Shown here: positions 1-8,320 of the stretch, in pieces
Layout of the letters: the number at the start of each line of letters is the position of its first letter
How positions within the stretch are numbered: the first letter of the stretch is position 1
Source: Streptomyces zinciresistens K42
GTDB lineage: Bacteria > Actinomycetota > Actinomycetes > Streptomycetales > Streptomycetaceae
Direction of reading: 5' to 3'
DNA length: 64,000 nucleotides
NCBI RefSeq assembly: GCF_000225525.1
Contig: NZ_AGBF01000015.1
Coordinates: 1 to 64,000 of the forward strand
Translations under genes and position numbers: made by a program
The notes under the pieces: model-generated
Databases searched by the model: none
What the model was told of the DNA's origin: nothing
What the model saw: the letters and a program-made list of their open reading frames with translations, nothing else

Positions 1-516
1 CTCCGGACGCGCGGCCGGCACACCCGCGCGGGCGGCGAGGGTGAGGGAGAGCCGGGCGGCGACGGCCGAGACCACCGCGGCCAGCGCGCCCCGGGCCCAG
101 GAGCCGTCGTAGAGCTGAGCGAGCGCGGCGGTCTGGGCGAACAGCACGAGGACCAGCGTGATGACGCCGAACGGCCCGACGTCCGACTGCTTCATGATCC
201 GCAGGGCGTCCTCGGCAGGCTTGCCGCTGCCGAGTCCGTCCGCGGTGTCGGCGAGCCCGTCGAGATGGAGTCCGCGGGTGAGCACGGCGCCCGCGGCGGT
301 GCCCGCGACGGCCGCGAGCAGCGAACCGGCGCCCAGGAACAGCAGCGTCAGCGAGACGGCGGCGGCGGCGCAGCCCAGCACCAGCCCCACCAGCGGGGCG
401 CACAGCATCCCGCCGCGCGCCGCCTCCCGGTCCCAGCGGCTCACCCCGACGGGCAGCACGCTCAGGGTCCCGAAGGCGAAGCGCAGACCGTGCGGGGACG
501 GCGAGGTCGTGGACAC
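1..516 (-). CDS. cobS: Adenosylcobinamide-GDP ribazoletransferase (cobalamin synthase), truncated by window edge
   Basis: CobS joins adenosylcobinamide-GDP to alpha-ribazole in the last assembly stage of cobalamin synthesis, at the cytoplasmic membrane. The 172 codons present start at a GTG and read without a stop to the window edge, so the C-terminal third is missing. The family signature GLHLDGLADTADG lies at residues 82-94 and is flanked by hydrophobic segments at about 38-78 and 110-125, as expected for this multi-pass enzyme. cobT and a cobU fusion follow on the same strand further right, so this is a lower-ligand assembly cluster. The call rests on the signature and the context. The exact start is less certain because no strong ribosome binding site is obvious. 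Confidence 0.93.
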   Translation of the reverse strand, partial: MSTTSPSPHGLRFAFGTLSVLPVGVSRWDREAARGGMLCAPLVGLVLGCAAAAVSLTLLFLGAGSLLAAVAGTAAGAVLTRGLHLDGLADTADGLGSGKPAEDALRIMKQSDVGPFGVITLVLVLFAQTAALAQLYDGSWARGALAAVVSAVAARLSLTLAARAGVPAARPE

Positions 517-583
517 GCCCGCACCCTAGCCCGGACGCGGGTCCCGCCGGGCAGCCCGCCCCGCTCCCGGACACACTGGGAAC

Positions 584-1348
584 ATGGGTGACTGGTGGCA
601 GCGCAACATCATCGAACCGGGCAAACTGCCCCTGCTGCTCGCCCTGACCGCCTTCGTCGTCACCTTCGTGGTGACCCGGGTCATCACCCGTCTCATCCGC
701 GCGGGCAAGGGCCCGTTCCGCAACATCGAGACCGGCTCGGTCCACATCCACCACGTCGTCCCCGGCGTCGTCCTCACCGTCGTCGGCGGCTTCTGCGCGG
801 TAGCCGGCGGGCTGCACGGCTTCGGTTCGTACGCGGCCGCCGTGGTCTTCGGGATCGGCGCGGGACTGGTGATGGACGAGTTCGCGCTGATCCTGCACCT
901 GGACGACGTGTACTGGACCGAGGACGGCCGCAAGAGCGTCGAGGTGGTCGTGCTGACCGTGGCCCTGGCCGGTCTGCTCCTCCTCGGCTTCGCGCCCTTC
1001 GGCGTCAACGGCCTGGACTCCCAGGAGGCGCAGAACCGCGGCACGGTGACCAGTACCATCGCGGGGAACCTCGTGCTGGTCCTGATCGCCCTGTTCAAGG
1101 GCAAGGCGCGGATCGCGCTGTTCGGGGTGATCGTGCCGTTCGTCGCCCTGTTCGGCGCGGTCCGGCTGGCCCGCCCGGCGTCGCCCTGGGCCAAGCGCTT
1201 CTACCGCCGCCGCCCGCGCGCCCGCGCCAGGGCGGCCCTGCGCGCCTACCACCACGACCGGCGCTGGGCGGGCCCCGGCCGGAAGTTTCAGGACTGGATC
1301 GGCGGCGCCCCCGACGCCGGACCGGAACGGGCCCTGGAACGCCGCTGA
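584..1348 (+). CDS. Conserved integral membrane protein of unknown function
   Basis: This 254-residue protein has five or six hydrophobic segments (about residues 17-36, 57-76, 80-98, 122-142, 160-175 and 180-196) and a basic C-terminal tail rich in Arg. A conserved-looking polar stretch, NIETGSVHIHHVVPG, falls between the first two helices, and an acidic MDEFALILHLDDVYW stretch follows the third. These could line a channel or a metal site, but no family function can be assigned. The gene is transcribed away from cobS. I see no signal peptide beyond the first helix. The ATG at 584 is chosen because the hydrophobic N-terminus begins directly after it. Confidence 0.8.
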   Translation: MGDWWQRNIIEPGKLPLLLALTAFVVTFVVTRVITRLIRAGKGPFRNIETGSVHIHHVVPGVVLTVVGGFCAVAGGLHGFGSYAAAVVFGIGAGLVMDEFALILHLDDVYWTEDGRKSVEVVVLTVALAGLLLLGFAPFGVNGLDSQEAQNRGTVTSTIAGNLVLVLIALFKGKARIALFGVIVPFVALFGAVRLARPASPWAKRFYRRRPRARARAALRAYHHDRRWAGPGRKFQDWIGGAPDAGPERALERR

Positions 1349-1600
1349 CGCACCGCCGCCACCGCGCACAGCGCCACCGCCGCCGCGACGGCCGCCACGT
1401 GCTCCCGGCCCGCCAGGTCGTCCTCCAGCGCGACCTCGGGCCGTCGCCGCGATCACCGTGCCCGCCGTGGCGTACGCCCCGTAGCGCCGGCCGACGAACA
1501 CGGCGAGGCCCACGACCGCCGTTCAGGGCGGGCACGAACAGCGACAGGGCGTGCGCGGGGCCGCTCGCGCGGCGGCGGCTGCGGGCCGTGCCGATGATCA
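1349..1600 (-). pseudogene. Frameshifted remnant of a small membrane-protein gene
   Basis: Read on the minus strand, this 323-bp gap between convergent genes shows coding-like codon bias but no intact frame. One frame gives a hydrophobic run, ALSLFVPALN. A one-base shift near 1519 would continue it as VVGLAVFVGRRYGAYATAG, and a second shift near 1440 would continue it as a helix of Ala/Val (AAVAAAVALCAVAAV). Together the three pieces look like a two- or three-helix membrane protein broken by two frameshifts. No intact start or Shine-Dalgarno sequence is seen. It could also be sequencing error in a functional gene. The parent family is not recognised. Confidence 0.5.
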
Positions 1601-1671
1601 GCAGGTCCGGGTCCGTGCGGGTTCGCGCCGGCGGGTGAGGCGTCCGCCGCGCGCGGGGCCGGGCCGCCCCG

Positions 1672-2790
1672 CTACCCGGCCGCGGGAGCGTCCGGCTCCT
1701 GCGCCCCCTGCGCCCCCTGCGCGTCCTGCGGCTCCCCGGGCTCGGCGGGGTGCTCCGGCAGCTCCGCCGACAGGGCCGCCGCCGCCCGCACCAGCGGCAG
1801 GGCCAGCAGGCCGCCCAGGCCCTCGCCCACCCGGACACCCTGGTCGAGCAGGGGTTCCATGGCCATCCGGTCCAGGGCCTTGGCCTGACCGGGCTCCCCG
1901 CTGTCGTGCGCGGCCAGCCACCAGTCCGGCGCCCGGAACGCGATCCGCTGGCCCACCAGCGCACAGGCGGCGGCCACCACACCGTCGAGCACGACCGGCA
2001 TCTTGCGCACCGCGCTCTGCAGCAGGAACCCGGTCATCGCCGCGAGGTCCGCCCCGCCCACCGCCGCCAGCAGCTGCACCTGGTCCCCGAGCACCGGCCG
2101 GGCCCGGCGCAGCGCGTCCCGGATCGCCGCGCACTTGCGCATCCACGTCAGGTCGTCGACGGCGAGCCCGCCGCGCCCCGTCACCACGGACGCGTCCGTT
2201 CCGCACAGCGCGGCGACCAGCACCCCGGCCGCCGTGGTCCCGCCGACGCTCACGTCGCCCAGCACCACCAGATCCGTCCCGGAGTCGGCCTCCTCGTCGG
2301 CCACCGCCACCCCGGCCAGGAAGGCCGCCTCGGCCTCCTGCCGGGTCAGGGCGTCCTCGACGTCGATACGGCCGCTGCCGCGCCGCACCCGGTGGCGGAC
2401 CACGTCCGCGGGCAGTGTCCCGGGGTCGCAGTCCAGCGCCATGTCGACGACGCGCACCGGCACCCCGAGCCGGCGCGCCAGCACCGACACCGGTCGGCCG
2501 CCCGCCAGGACCTCGCGCACCAGCTCCGCGGCGCTGCCCGCCGGCCGCGCCGACACGCCCAGCGCGGCGACCCCGTGGTCCCCGGCGAACAGCACGACCC
2601 GCGGCTGTTCGACCGGCCGCACCGGTACCGCGGCCTGCGCCGCCGCCAGCCACTCACCCAGTTCGTCGAGGCGCCCCAGCGCCCCCGGCGGCACGATCTG
2701 CCGTTCCCGGCGGGTCTCGGCGTCCCGCCGCACCCCTCCGTCGGGGCGCTCGATCAGATCGGAGAAGTCGTCGACATCAAGCGAGCTCAT
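1672..2790 (-). CDS. cobT: Nicotinate-nucleotide--dimethylbenzimidazole phosphoribosyltransferase
   Basis: CobT makes alpha-ribazole 5'-phosphate from dimethylbenzimidazole and nicotinate mononucleotide, activating the lower ligand used by CobS. The 372-residue product shows the family blocks VVLFAGDHGVAALGVSA near residue 66, GDVSVGGTTAAGVLVA near 190 and VRVGEGLGGLLALPLV near 320. The Glu in the last block (about residue 323) matches the catalytic glutamate known from Salmonella CobT. The start is the ATG opening MSSLDVDDFSDLIERPDGG; upstream codons are not family-like. The last 35 residues are a Pro/Gln/Ala-rich tail with short GAQ repeats, probably disordered. It lies on the same strand as cobS and the cobU fusion but is not tightly coupled to them. 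Confidence 0.95.
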   Translation of the reverse strand: MSSLDVDDFSDLIERPDGGVRRDAETRRERQIVPPGALGRLDELGEWLAAAQAAVPVRPVEQPRVVLFAGDHGVAALGVSARPAGSAAELVREVLAGGRPVSVLARRLGVPVRVVDMALDCDPGTLPADVVRHRVRRGSGRIDVEDALTRQEAEAAFLAGVAVADEEADSGTDLVVLGDVSVGGTTAAGVLVAALCGTDASVVTGRGGLAVDDLTWMRKCAAIRDALRRARPVLGDQVQLLAAVGGADLAAMTGFLLQSAVRKMPVVLDGVVAAACALVGQRIAFRAPDWWLAAHDSGEPGQAKALDRMAMEPLLDQGVRVGEGLGGLLALPLVRAAAALSAELPEHPAEPGEPQDAQGAQGAQEPDAPAAG

Positions 2791-3028
2791 TCGCCGAACA
2801 GTACTCACCGGCACCGGTCCGGCGGCACGCGCCCCGGCGCCGCCCCCGGCCCGCCACGTCCCCTCGGTACCGACGTGCCGTCGTTGCACCCGGCACCCTC
2901 ATCCCATACGTTCCGTTTTGCAGTGGATTGTCAGGGCATGCTCGCACCGTTCCCCGTCCGTTCCCGCACCCCGCCCACCCCCGCCGCCGTACGACCCCGC
3001 CGTACGACCCCCACGCACGGGAGCCGCC

Positions 3029-3889
3029 ATGACCGCGACCGCACCGCCCGAACCCCCGGACACCGGCTGCGCGTTCACCCTCGCCGCCTGCCGCGAGCAC
3101 ACCTACGTCCCCCTGCATCTGCGGCTCACCCGGCGCGGCCCGCGCCGCCTGAGAGCCGCGGCCCGCGCCGCGCTCTCCATCCCGGAAACCCCAGGACTCC
3201 CAGGACTCCCAGGACTCCCCGAACCGGAGAGCTGGCTGGACGTCGGGACCGGCTACGGCCGCTTCCCCGAGTCCGCCAAGGACGTCTTCCCGTACACCTC
3301 CTTCGACGGGCTGGACCTCACCCACCGGGTGCTGCACGCGCGCGTGGCCGAGCGGGTGGAGGAGGCCCACGTCGGCCCCCTCACCGACCCGCGCGTCGGC
3401 GCGCGGCTGCGCGGCCGGTACGACGTCGTCAGCATGTTCCGGCATCTGGAGCACACCCCCGACCCGCGCGGGGAACTGCGGGCCGCCCTCGCGGCACTGC
3501 GGCCCGGCGGCCACCTCGTCCTCGAACTGCCCAACCCGCGCTGCGTGTTCGCCGCCCTGCTCGGCGGACTGTGGGTGCCGCACAGCCGGCCGGGCCATCT
3601 GCACCTGCTGCCCGTGGACGTCCTGTGCGCCGAACTCGCCGCCCTGGGCTGCACGGTCCTCTCCACCGACCACCGCGCCGCGCACATCCCCTACGACCTC
3701 GCCGCCGCGGTGTCCCTGACGCTCACCCGGCTGCTGCCCGCCCCGCTGGCCCGCGCCGGCGCCCCCCTGGTGGCCGCGGCCTGGGCGCTGGACCACCTGC
3801 TGGCCCCCCTCCTCGGCCGCACCCCCTTCTCCAACGCCTACCGCGTCGTCGCCCGCAAGGAGCCGGCCGGCCCGCCCTCAGCCGCGTAG
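3029..3889 (+). CDS. Class I SAM-dependent methyltransferase
   Basis: This 286-residue protein has a SAM-binding motif I (SWLDVGTGYGRFP, about residues 73-85), an acidic motif II (SFDGLDL) and the post-motif stretch LRPGGHLVLELPNP typical of Rossmann-fold methyltransferases. Its substrate is unknown. Residues 56-64 are GLPGLPGLP, encoded by three exact copies of a 9-bp unit at 3191-3217, a likely slippage-prone insertion in a linker before the SAM domain. A hydrophobic C-terminal region (about 215-255) may touch the membrane. The ATG at 3029 lies in a good context after GGGAGCCGCC. Its end overlaps the end of the convergent cobU fusion by 12 bp. Confidence 0.8.
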   Translation: MTATAPPEPPDTGCAFTLAACREHTYVPLHLRLTRRGPRRLRAAARAALSIPETPGLPGLPGLPEPESWLDVGTGYGRFPESAKDVFPYTSFDGLDLTHRVLHARVAERVEEAHVGPLTDPRVGARLRGRYDVVSMFRHLEHTPDPRGELRAALAALRPGGHLVLELPNPRCVFAALLGGLWVPHSRPGHLHLLPVDVLCAELAALGCTVLSTDHRAAHIPYDLAAAVSLTLTRLLPAPLARAGAPLVAAAWALDHLLAPLLGRTPFSNAYRVVARKEPAGPPSAA

Positions 3890-5080
3890 CACCAGCGCCT
3901 GCCCCGCCACCAGCAGCAGCACGTGCTCGCACTGCTCGGCGAACGCGGCGTTCAGCCGCCCCAGTTCGTCGCGGTAGCGCCGCCCCGACGCCGTCGCCGG
4001 CACGATCCCCGACCCCACCTCGTTGGAGACGGCGACCACGGTCCGCCGGGTCTCGCGCACCGCCCGCGTCAGCTCCGCCACCCGCGTGCGCAGCGCCCGC
4101 TCCCCGCCGTCCGCCCACACCGCGTCGTCCCACGCGCCGACCGCGTCCATGGCGTCCGTCAGCCACAGCGACAGACAGTCGACGAGCAGCGGCGCCCCCT
4201 CGCCGGCCAGCAGCGGCACCAGGTCGCAGCTCTCCGTGGTGCGCCACGAACCGGGCCGCCGGTCCCGGTGCGCGGCGACCCGCGCCGCCCACTCGGTGTC
4301 CCCGCCGCGGGTACCGCCCGTCGCCACGTACAGCACGTCCGGGAAGGACTCCAGGCGCCGCTCCGCCTCCACCGACTTCCCCGACCGGGCGCCGCCCAGC
4401 ACCAGGGTCCGCCGCGGCACGTCCGGCACGTCCTCGTACGCGCCGACCTCCAGGGTGCTCCCGTCGGGCACCGCCCGCGCGCCCGCCGCGGCCAGCCGCC
4501 GCCGCAACTCCGGTCCGGGCGGGGCGTCATGGTCCAGATGGACGGCGATCACCTCGGTCGCCGGACCGGCGGCCCCCACCGCCCGCAGCCTGGCCACGGC
4601 GTCCGGCCGCCCCACGACGTCGGCGACCACCATGTCGTACATCCCGGCGGTCCCCTCCGCCAGCCCGGCCGGCGCCCCGCCCGGCGGCAGGTACAGCAGC
4701 CGCTGCCCGTCCGGGCCGGTCACCGCGTACCCGGTGCCCGGCGCGTCCATCGCCACCGCCCGCACCCGGTGCCCCGTCAGCAGCGCCAACTCCCGCCCGT
4801 CCGGCACCCGGCCGGGCTGCGGCACACCCGCCGGCACCTCCACGGCCGGGCCGTTGTGCGGATGGGTCAGCAGCACCTGGCGCACGCCCCCCAGCGAACG
4901 GCCCGCGCGGGCCGCCGCGAACGCCGCCCCCGGGGTCAGGTCGAGCAGCAGCGCGCCGTCCACGAGCAACGAGGTCGCGGCGCGCGCCCCGTCCCCGAGC
5001 GCGCCGGCGCACACCGCGCAGGGACAGGCGGGGCGGGGAAGTCCCGCGGGGGCACCGGTGCCGAGCAGAGTCAGTTCCAC
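3878..5080 (-). CDS. cobU: Metallo-beta-lactamase-like domain fused to CobU (cobinamide kinase/guanylyltransferase)
   Basis: The C-terminal half (about residues 230-400) is CobU/CobP, which phosphorylates adenosylcobinamide and transfers GMP from GTP. It has the P-loop GGARSGKS, the block VDCLSLWLTD and the conserved SNEVGSGIVPAT...RRYRDELGRLN segment. The first 220 residues resemble PhnP-type metallo-beta-lactamase proteins (ELTLLGTGAP and a CPCAVC cysteine pair). However, the zinc motif HxHxDH appears only as HPHNGP, so hydrolase activity is doubtful. At 400 residues it is about twice the size of ordinary CobU. The GTG at 5080 is chosen because family homology begins there; an in-frame ATG at 5140 would add a Gly-rich leader. 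It is grouped with cobT and cobS. Confidence 0.9.
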   Translation of the reverse strand: MELTLLGTGAPAGLPRPACPCAVCAGALGDGARAATSLLVDGALLLDLTPGAAFAAARAGRSLGGVRQVLLTHPHNGPAVEVPAGVPQPGRVPDGRELALLTGHRVRAVAMDAPGTGYAVTGPDGQRLLYLPPGGAPAGLAEGTAGMYDMVVADVVGRPDAVARLRAVGAAGPATEVIAVHLDHDAPPGPELRRRLAAAGARAVPDGSTLEVGAYEDVPDVPRRTLVLGGARSGKSVEAERRLESFPDVLYVATGGTRGGDTEWAARVAAHRDRRPGSWRTTESCDLVPLLAGEGAPLLVDCLSLWLTDAMDAVGAWDDAVWADGGERALRTRVAELTRAVRETRRTVVAVSNEVGSGIVPATASGRRYRDELGRLNAAFAEQCEHVLLLVAGQALVLRG

Positions 5081-5230
5081 GGAACCGATTTTCCCGTGTC
5101 CGCGCAGCTCTCGCCCTCCCCCACCCCCCACTTCGCTCATGCGGGGGCACCCGTCGGCACTAGGCTCAGGTCGGGAGCCGGACCTTGATCCGGACCTTGC
5201 TCTGCACGTGCTGACATCTGGGAGGCGTAC

Positions 5231-5440
5231 ATGGCGGCATGGACGTGGCGGTTCGAGAAGGCCGACGGGGCGGAGACCCCGCCCGCGGTGCAGCCCGAGG
5301 AGTTCACCACCCAGGGGGACGCCGAGTCCTGGATCGGGGAGCACTGGAAGGCCCTTCAGGAGGGCGGCGCGGACCAGGTGCGGCTCTTCGAGGACGCCAC
5401 CGAGATCTACGGCCCGATGAGCCTGCACGCCGAGGGCTGA
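5231..5440 (+). CDS. Small conserved hypothetical protein (69 aa)
   Basis: This short acidic, soluble protein opens MAAWTWRFEKADG and contains two conserved-looking aromatic blocks (SWIGEHWKAL and LFEDATEIYGPMSLH). A strong GGGAGG ribosome binding site sits 5 nt before the ATG, and third codon positions are almost all G or C. It carries no recognisable catalytic motif, signal peptide or membrane segment. It starts 150 bp from the divergent cobU fusion, so the two may share a promoter region. Similar small proteins occur across Streptomyces, to my recollection, but none with a known role. Confidence 0.75.
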   Translation: MAAWTWRFEKADGAETPPAVQPEEFTTQGDAESWIGEHWKALQEGGADQVRLFEDATEIYGPMSLHAEG

Positions 5441-5449
5441 GCCGCGCGG

Positions 5450-5476
5450 GGGGCGAGGGCACCGCGCCCTCGCCCC
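5450..5476. terminator. Bidirectional intrinsic terminator hairpin
   Basis: An 11-bp perfect inverted repeat (GGGGCGAGGGC / GCCCTCGCCCC) with a 5-nt loop lies in the 39-bp gap between two convergent genes. It lacks a clear U-tract on either side, as is usual in Streptomyces. Confidence 0.7.
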
Positions 5477-5479
5477 GCC

Positions 5480-6541
5480 TCACTGCTCGCCGAGCGTCAC
5501 ATCGGCCTTCTTCTCGTCGCCGCCGCGGGTGTACGTCACCGTCGTGCGGTCGCCCGGCTGCTCACCGGCCAGCGCCTCGGCCAGCGAGGTGACGGTGGTG
5601 ACGTCCGCGTCGCCCAGCCGGGTGATGATGTCGCCGGGCCGCAGTCCGCCCCTGTCGGCGGCCCCGCCGGCCTCCACCTTGACGACCGCCACGCCCACGG
5701 GCCGGGAAGCGTCGTCCACGACGGTCCGGCCGGTGATGCCGAGCGCCGCCCGGCCCGAGTCGGTGACCCGGCCGTCCCGCACGATCTGGTCGGCGATCCT
5801 GCGCACCGTCGACGCCGGGATCGCGAACCCGATGCCCGGCGCCGCCCCGCCGCCCACCTGCGGATCGACCGCGGCGAGCGTCGGGATGCCGATCACCGTG
5901 CCCTCCAGGTTCACCAGGGCGCCGCCGCTGTTGCCCGGGTTGATGGCCGCCGAGGTCTGCACCATGTTGGCGATCGTCGCGCCCGTGCCGCCGTCGCCCT
6001 CGGTGACGGTCCGTCCGGTCGCCGAGACGATGCCCTGCGTCACGCTGGAGGACAGCCCGAGCGGCGACCCCATCGCCAGCACGATCTGCCCGACCTCGAC
6101 CTTCGGCGAGTCCCCGAAGTCCGCCGGCTTCAGCCCGTCCGGCACGTCGTCCAGCCTGACCACCGCGAGGTCCTGCTGCGGGTACGACGAGACGAGCCGC
6201 GCGGTGAGCTCCTTCTCGCTGTTCGCCGTCGTCACCCGGAAGGTCCGCTGCTCACCGACCACGTGCGCGTTCGTGACGATGTGTCCCCCGTCGTCGTAGA
6301 CCACACCTGAGCCGAGGTCGCGCGCGCCCTGGATCTGCACCACCGACGGCAGGACGTCCTTGATCACCTTCAGGTAGTCGGACTGGAGGTCGTCGGCCGC
6401 CCGGACCGCCCGCGGCACACCGGCCTGCCGGGTCGCGTCCTGCTCCCCGCGCGCGGAGGAGCCTGCCGAACAGGCCGCCAGCGGTGCGGCGCACACGAGG
6501 GCGGCGAGAGCCGGGAGAACGGCGGAACGGCGAGCATCCAT
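5480..6541 (-). CDS. HtrA/DegP-like secreted serine protease (lipoprotein) with PDZ domain
   Basis: This 353-residue protein should cleave misfolded proteins outside the membrane. An N-terminal signal peptide ends in the lipobox LAAC (Cys24), giving a lipid anchor. The trypsin-like domain has His93 (TNAHVVG), Asp124 (QQDLAVV) and Ser205 (NPGNSGGAL), so the triad is complete. A PDZ domain follows from about residue 255, with the RPGDIITRLGDADV block near 305-318. It is close to pspA, a two-component system and an RND pump, which suggests an envelope-quality role. The ATG at 6541 directly precedes the Arg-containing n-region. Confidence 0.92.
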   Translation of the reverse strand: MDARRSAVLPALAALVCAAPLAACSAGSSARGEQDATRQAGVPRAVRAADDLQSDYLKVIKDVLPSVVQIQGARDLGSGVVYDDGGHIVTNAHVVGEQRTFRVTTANSEKELTARLVSSYPQQDLAVVRLDDVPDGLKPADFGDSPKVEVGQIVLAMGSPLGLSSSVTQGIVSATGRTVTEGDGGTGATIANMVQTSAAINPGNSGGALVNLEGTVIGIPTLAAVDPQVGGGAAPGIGFAIPASTVRRIADQIVRDGRVTDSGRAALGITGRTVVDDASRPVGVAVVKVEAGGAADRGGLRPGDIITRLGDADVTTVTSLAEALAGEQPGDRTTVTYTRGGDEKKADVTLGEQ

Positions 6542-6618
6542 GCCCCGAGTCTCACCGCGGCGCGCGCCCGCGGCGCGCGCTGTTCACCCGAACGTAGTCG
6601 TCGCGCGCCCCGGCGGGC

Positions 6619-7407
6619 TCAGCCGCGCACACCGCACAGATGCAGCAGGGCGGCCACGCCGCGGTAGGGGTCCGCCTTCCCGGCGCGCTCCTCGGCGGCC
6701 AGCAGCGGCTCCGGATCGGCCGGGACCTCCGCGTCGTCGGCCGCGGTGTCGGTGAACACCCGCACCCCGTACCAGGCGTGCAGCGGCGCCCCGATCCCGG
6801 CGAGCGTCGCGGTCAGGTCCGCGAGCCGGTCCGCGCGGACGTCGAGCCCCAGCCGGTTGCGGTACGCGGTGGAGTCGAAGGCGGCCAGCGCCCCCGCCCA
6901 GTCACCGCCCAGCCCCGGCCGCAGCGCCAGCGCGTCGGCGTTGCGCACGAGCAGGGAGAGCAGCCCGCCCGGCGCGATCATCCGGGCCAGCCCGGCCAGC
7001 AGCGGATCGGGCTCCTCGACGTACATCAGCACACCGTGGCACAGCACCACGTCGAAGCTGCCCGGCAGGAAGTGCACGCCGGTGTCGCGGCCGTCGCTCT
7101 CGACGAGCCGCACCCGCTCGCGGATGCCCTCCGGCTCACCGGCCAGCCGCTCACGCGCCGCGGCGATCATCGTCGCGTCCTGCTCGACACCGGTGACCTG
7201 GTGTCCGGCCCGAGCCAGGCGCAGCGCCTGGGTGCCCTGGCCCATCCCCACGTCGAGCACGCGAAGCCGCCGCCCGACCGGGAACCGCCCGGCTATCTGC
7301 TCGTCGAGCTGCCGGGCCACCAGCTCCTGCCGTACGACCTCACGCAGCCCGCCCAGCCTGTTCAGCCAGACCTCGGCCGCGCCCCCGGAGAACGCGGCTG
7401 CGCTCAG
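6619..7407 (-). CDS. SAM-dependent methyltransferase with probable CTG start
   Basis: The product (about 262 residues) has SAM motif I LRVLDVGMGQGTQALRLA, motif II VTGVEQD and the block FDVVLCHGVLMYVEEPDPLL, as in ubiquinone/CmoA-like class I methyltransferases. The substrate is unknown. No ATG, GTG or TTG occurs upstream in frame close to the homologous region. A CTG at 7407 overlaps the TGA of the upstream gene as CTGA and has a GGAGAG site 7 nt away, the usual layout of coupled genes but with CTG in place of ATG. The next candidate is a GTG at 7320, which would remove the conserved-looking FSGGAAEVWLNRLGG segment. It is translationally coupled to the DUF3043 gene. Confidence 0.85.
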   Translation of the reverse strand: MSAAAFSGGAAEVWLNRLGGLREVVRQELVARQLDEQIAGRFPVGRRLRVLDVGMGQGTQALRLARAGHQVTGVEQDATMIAAARERLAGEPEGIRERVRLVESDGRDTGVHFLPGSFDVVLCHGVLMYVEEPDPLLAGLARMIAPGGLLSLLVRNADALALRPGLGGDWAGALAAFDSTAYRNRLGLDVRADRLADLTATLAGIGAPLHAWYGVRVFTDTAADDAEVPADPEPLLAAEERAGKADPYRGVAALLHLCGVRG

Positions 7408-8003
7408 GGCCGCTCTCCGCGCTTGACCTGCGGCTTGGGCAGCCGGAGCCGGCGCATCTGGAGCGAGCGCATCAGGGAGTACGCGACGGCACCGCGGCGG
7501 TTGTCGTCGGGGAAGCGCTCGGCGAGCCGCTTCTTCAGCCGGAAGGCCGTGACGAACGAGTCCAGCACGATCAGCACGATCACGACCAGCCACAGCAGCA
7601 GAGCGATGTTCTGCAGGGCGGGGACCTGCACCATGCTCAGCACGAGGATGACCACGGCCATCGGCAGGAAGAACTCCGCGATGTTGAAGCGCGAGTCGAT
7701 GAAGTCGCGCGCGAACCTGCGGACCGGGCCCTTGTCGCGGGCGGGCAGGTAGCGCTCGTCGCCGCTGGCCAGCGCCTGGCGCTGCCGCTCCATGGCGGCG
7801 CGGCGGTCCGCGCGCTGCCGCTTGGCGGCGTCCTTGCGCGTCATCGTGGTGTTGGCCACACTGCGGCGCTGCGACTGGGCCGCACTGCGCTTGGGCGTGG
7901 GGCGGCCCTTCGGGGCCTCGGGATGGCGGGTCTGAGTGGAGTCGGTCACCGGCGCCTTGTCGGCGTCCTGGGCCTTCTCGTCCTTGGCACGGCTACGGAA
8001 CAC
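7404..8003 (-). CDS. DUF3043 membrane protein
   Basis: This 199-residue protein starts at a GTG (FRSRAKDEKAQDADK), with a long charged, Arg/Lys-rich cytoplasmic N-terminal half. Two close transmembrane helices follow at about residues 120-155 (FFLPMAVVILVLSMV and IALLLWLVVIVLIVL), then a basic tail. This layout matches the actinobacterial DUF3043 family, whose function is unknown. An earlier in-frame start at 8048 exists but would add a non-conserved Pro-rich stretch without a ribosome binding site. It is cotranscribed with the methyltransferase behind it. Confidence 0.85.
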   Translation of the reverse strand: MFRSRAKDEKAQDADKAPVTDSTQTRHPEAPKGRPTPKRSAAQSQRRSVANTTMTRKDAAKRQRADRRAAMERQRQALASGDERYLPARDKGPVRRFARDFIDSRFNIAEFFLPMAVVILVLSMVQVPALQNIALLLWLVVIVLIVLDSFVTAFRLKKRLAERFPDDNRRGAVAYSLMRSLQMRRLRLPKPQVKRGERP

Positions 8004-8320
8004 AAAACCCAAGGGTACGGGGTGCCGGGGGTTGGACCCCAGCCCCATGGGGAACGATCCGGCAACGCCAGTCGTCAGAGGGGGACAGAGGGGACGTCAC
8101 GGACGTCCGCTCCGGCGGCCACGGGGGAGTCATGGGGGCGGCAGCGGGTGGACACCCGGGGGTCACCTACTCCTCACGCCGGAGCGGAAGCGTGCGCAGT
8201 CGTCCTTGGGGATGACCGCATCCGTCCCCGAACAGTGCGGTAATGGATGCAGGGCCCGTACTGTGGGTTCTGTCGCAGCAGCTGGAGCTGGAGTCCGTCA
8301 GAAGGGGGCGCGCGAAGCCC

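Noticed and set aside
2797..2804. GTACTCA half-site resembling the reported MacR motif, upstream of cobT
   Set aside because: Only one half of the TGAGTAC-N2-GTACTCA palindrome is present, so binding is not supported.
1551..5163. Long plus-strand Arg/Pro-rich frames over cobT and the cobU fusion
   Set aside because: They are GC-bias shadows. Composition is Arg/Pro/Ala only, and they contradict the strong CobT and CobU motifs on the other strand.
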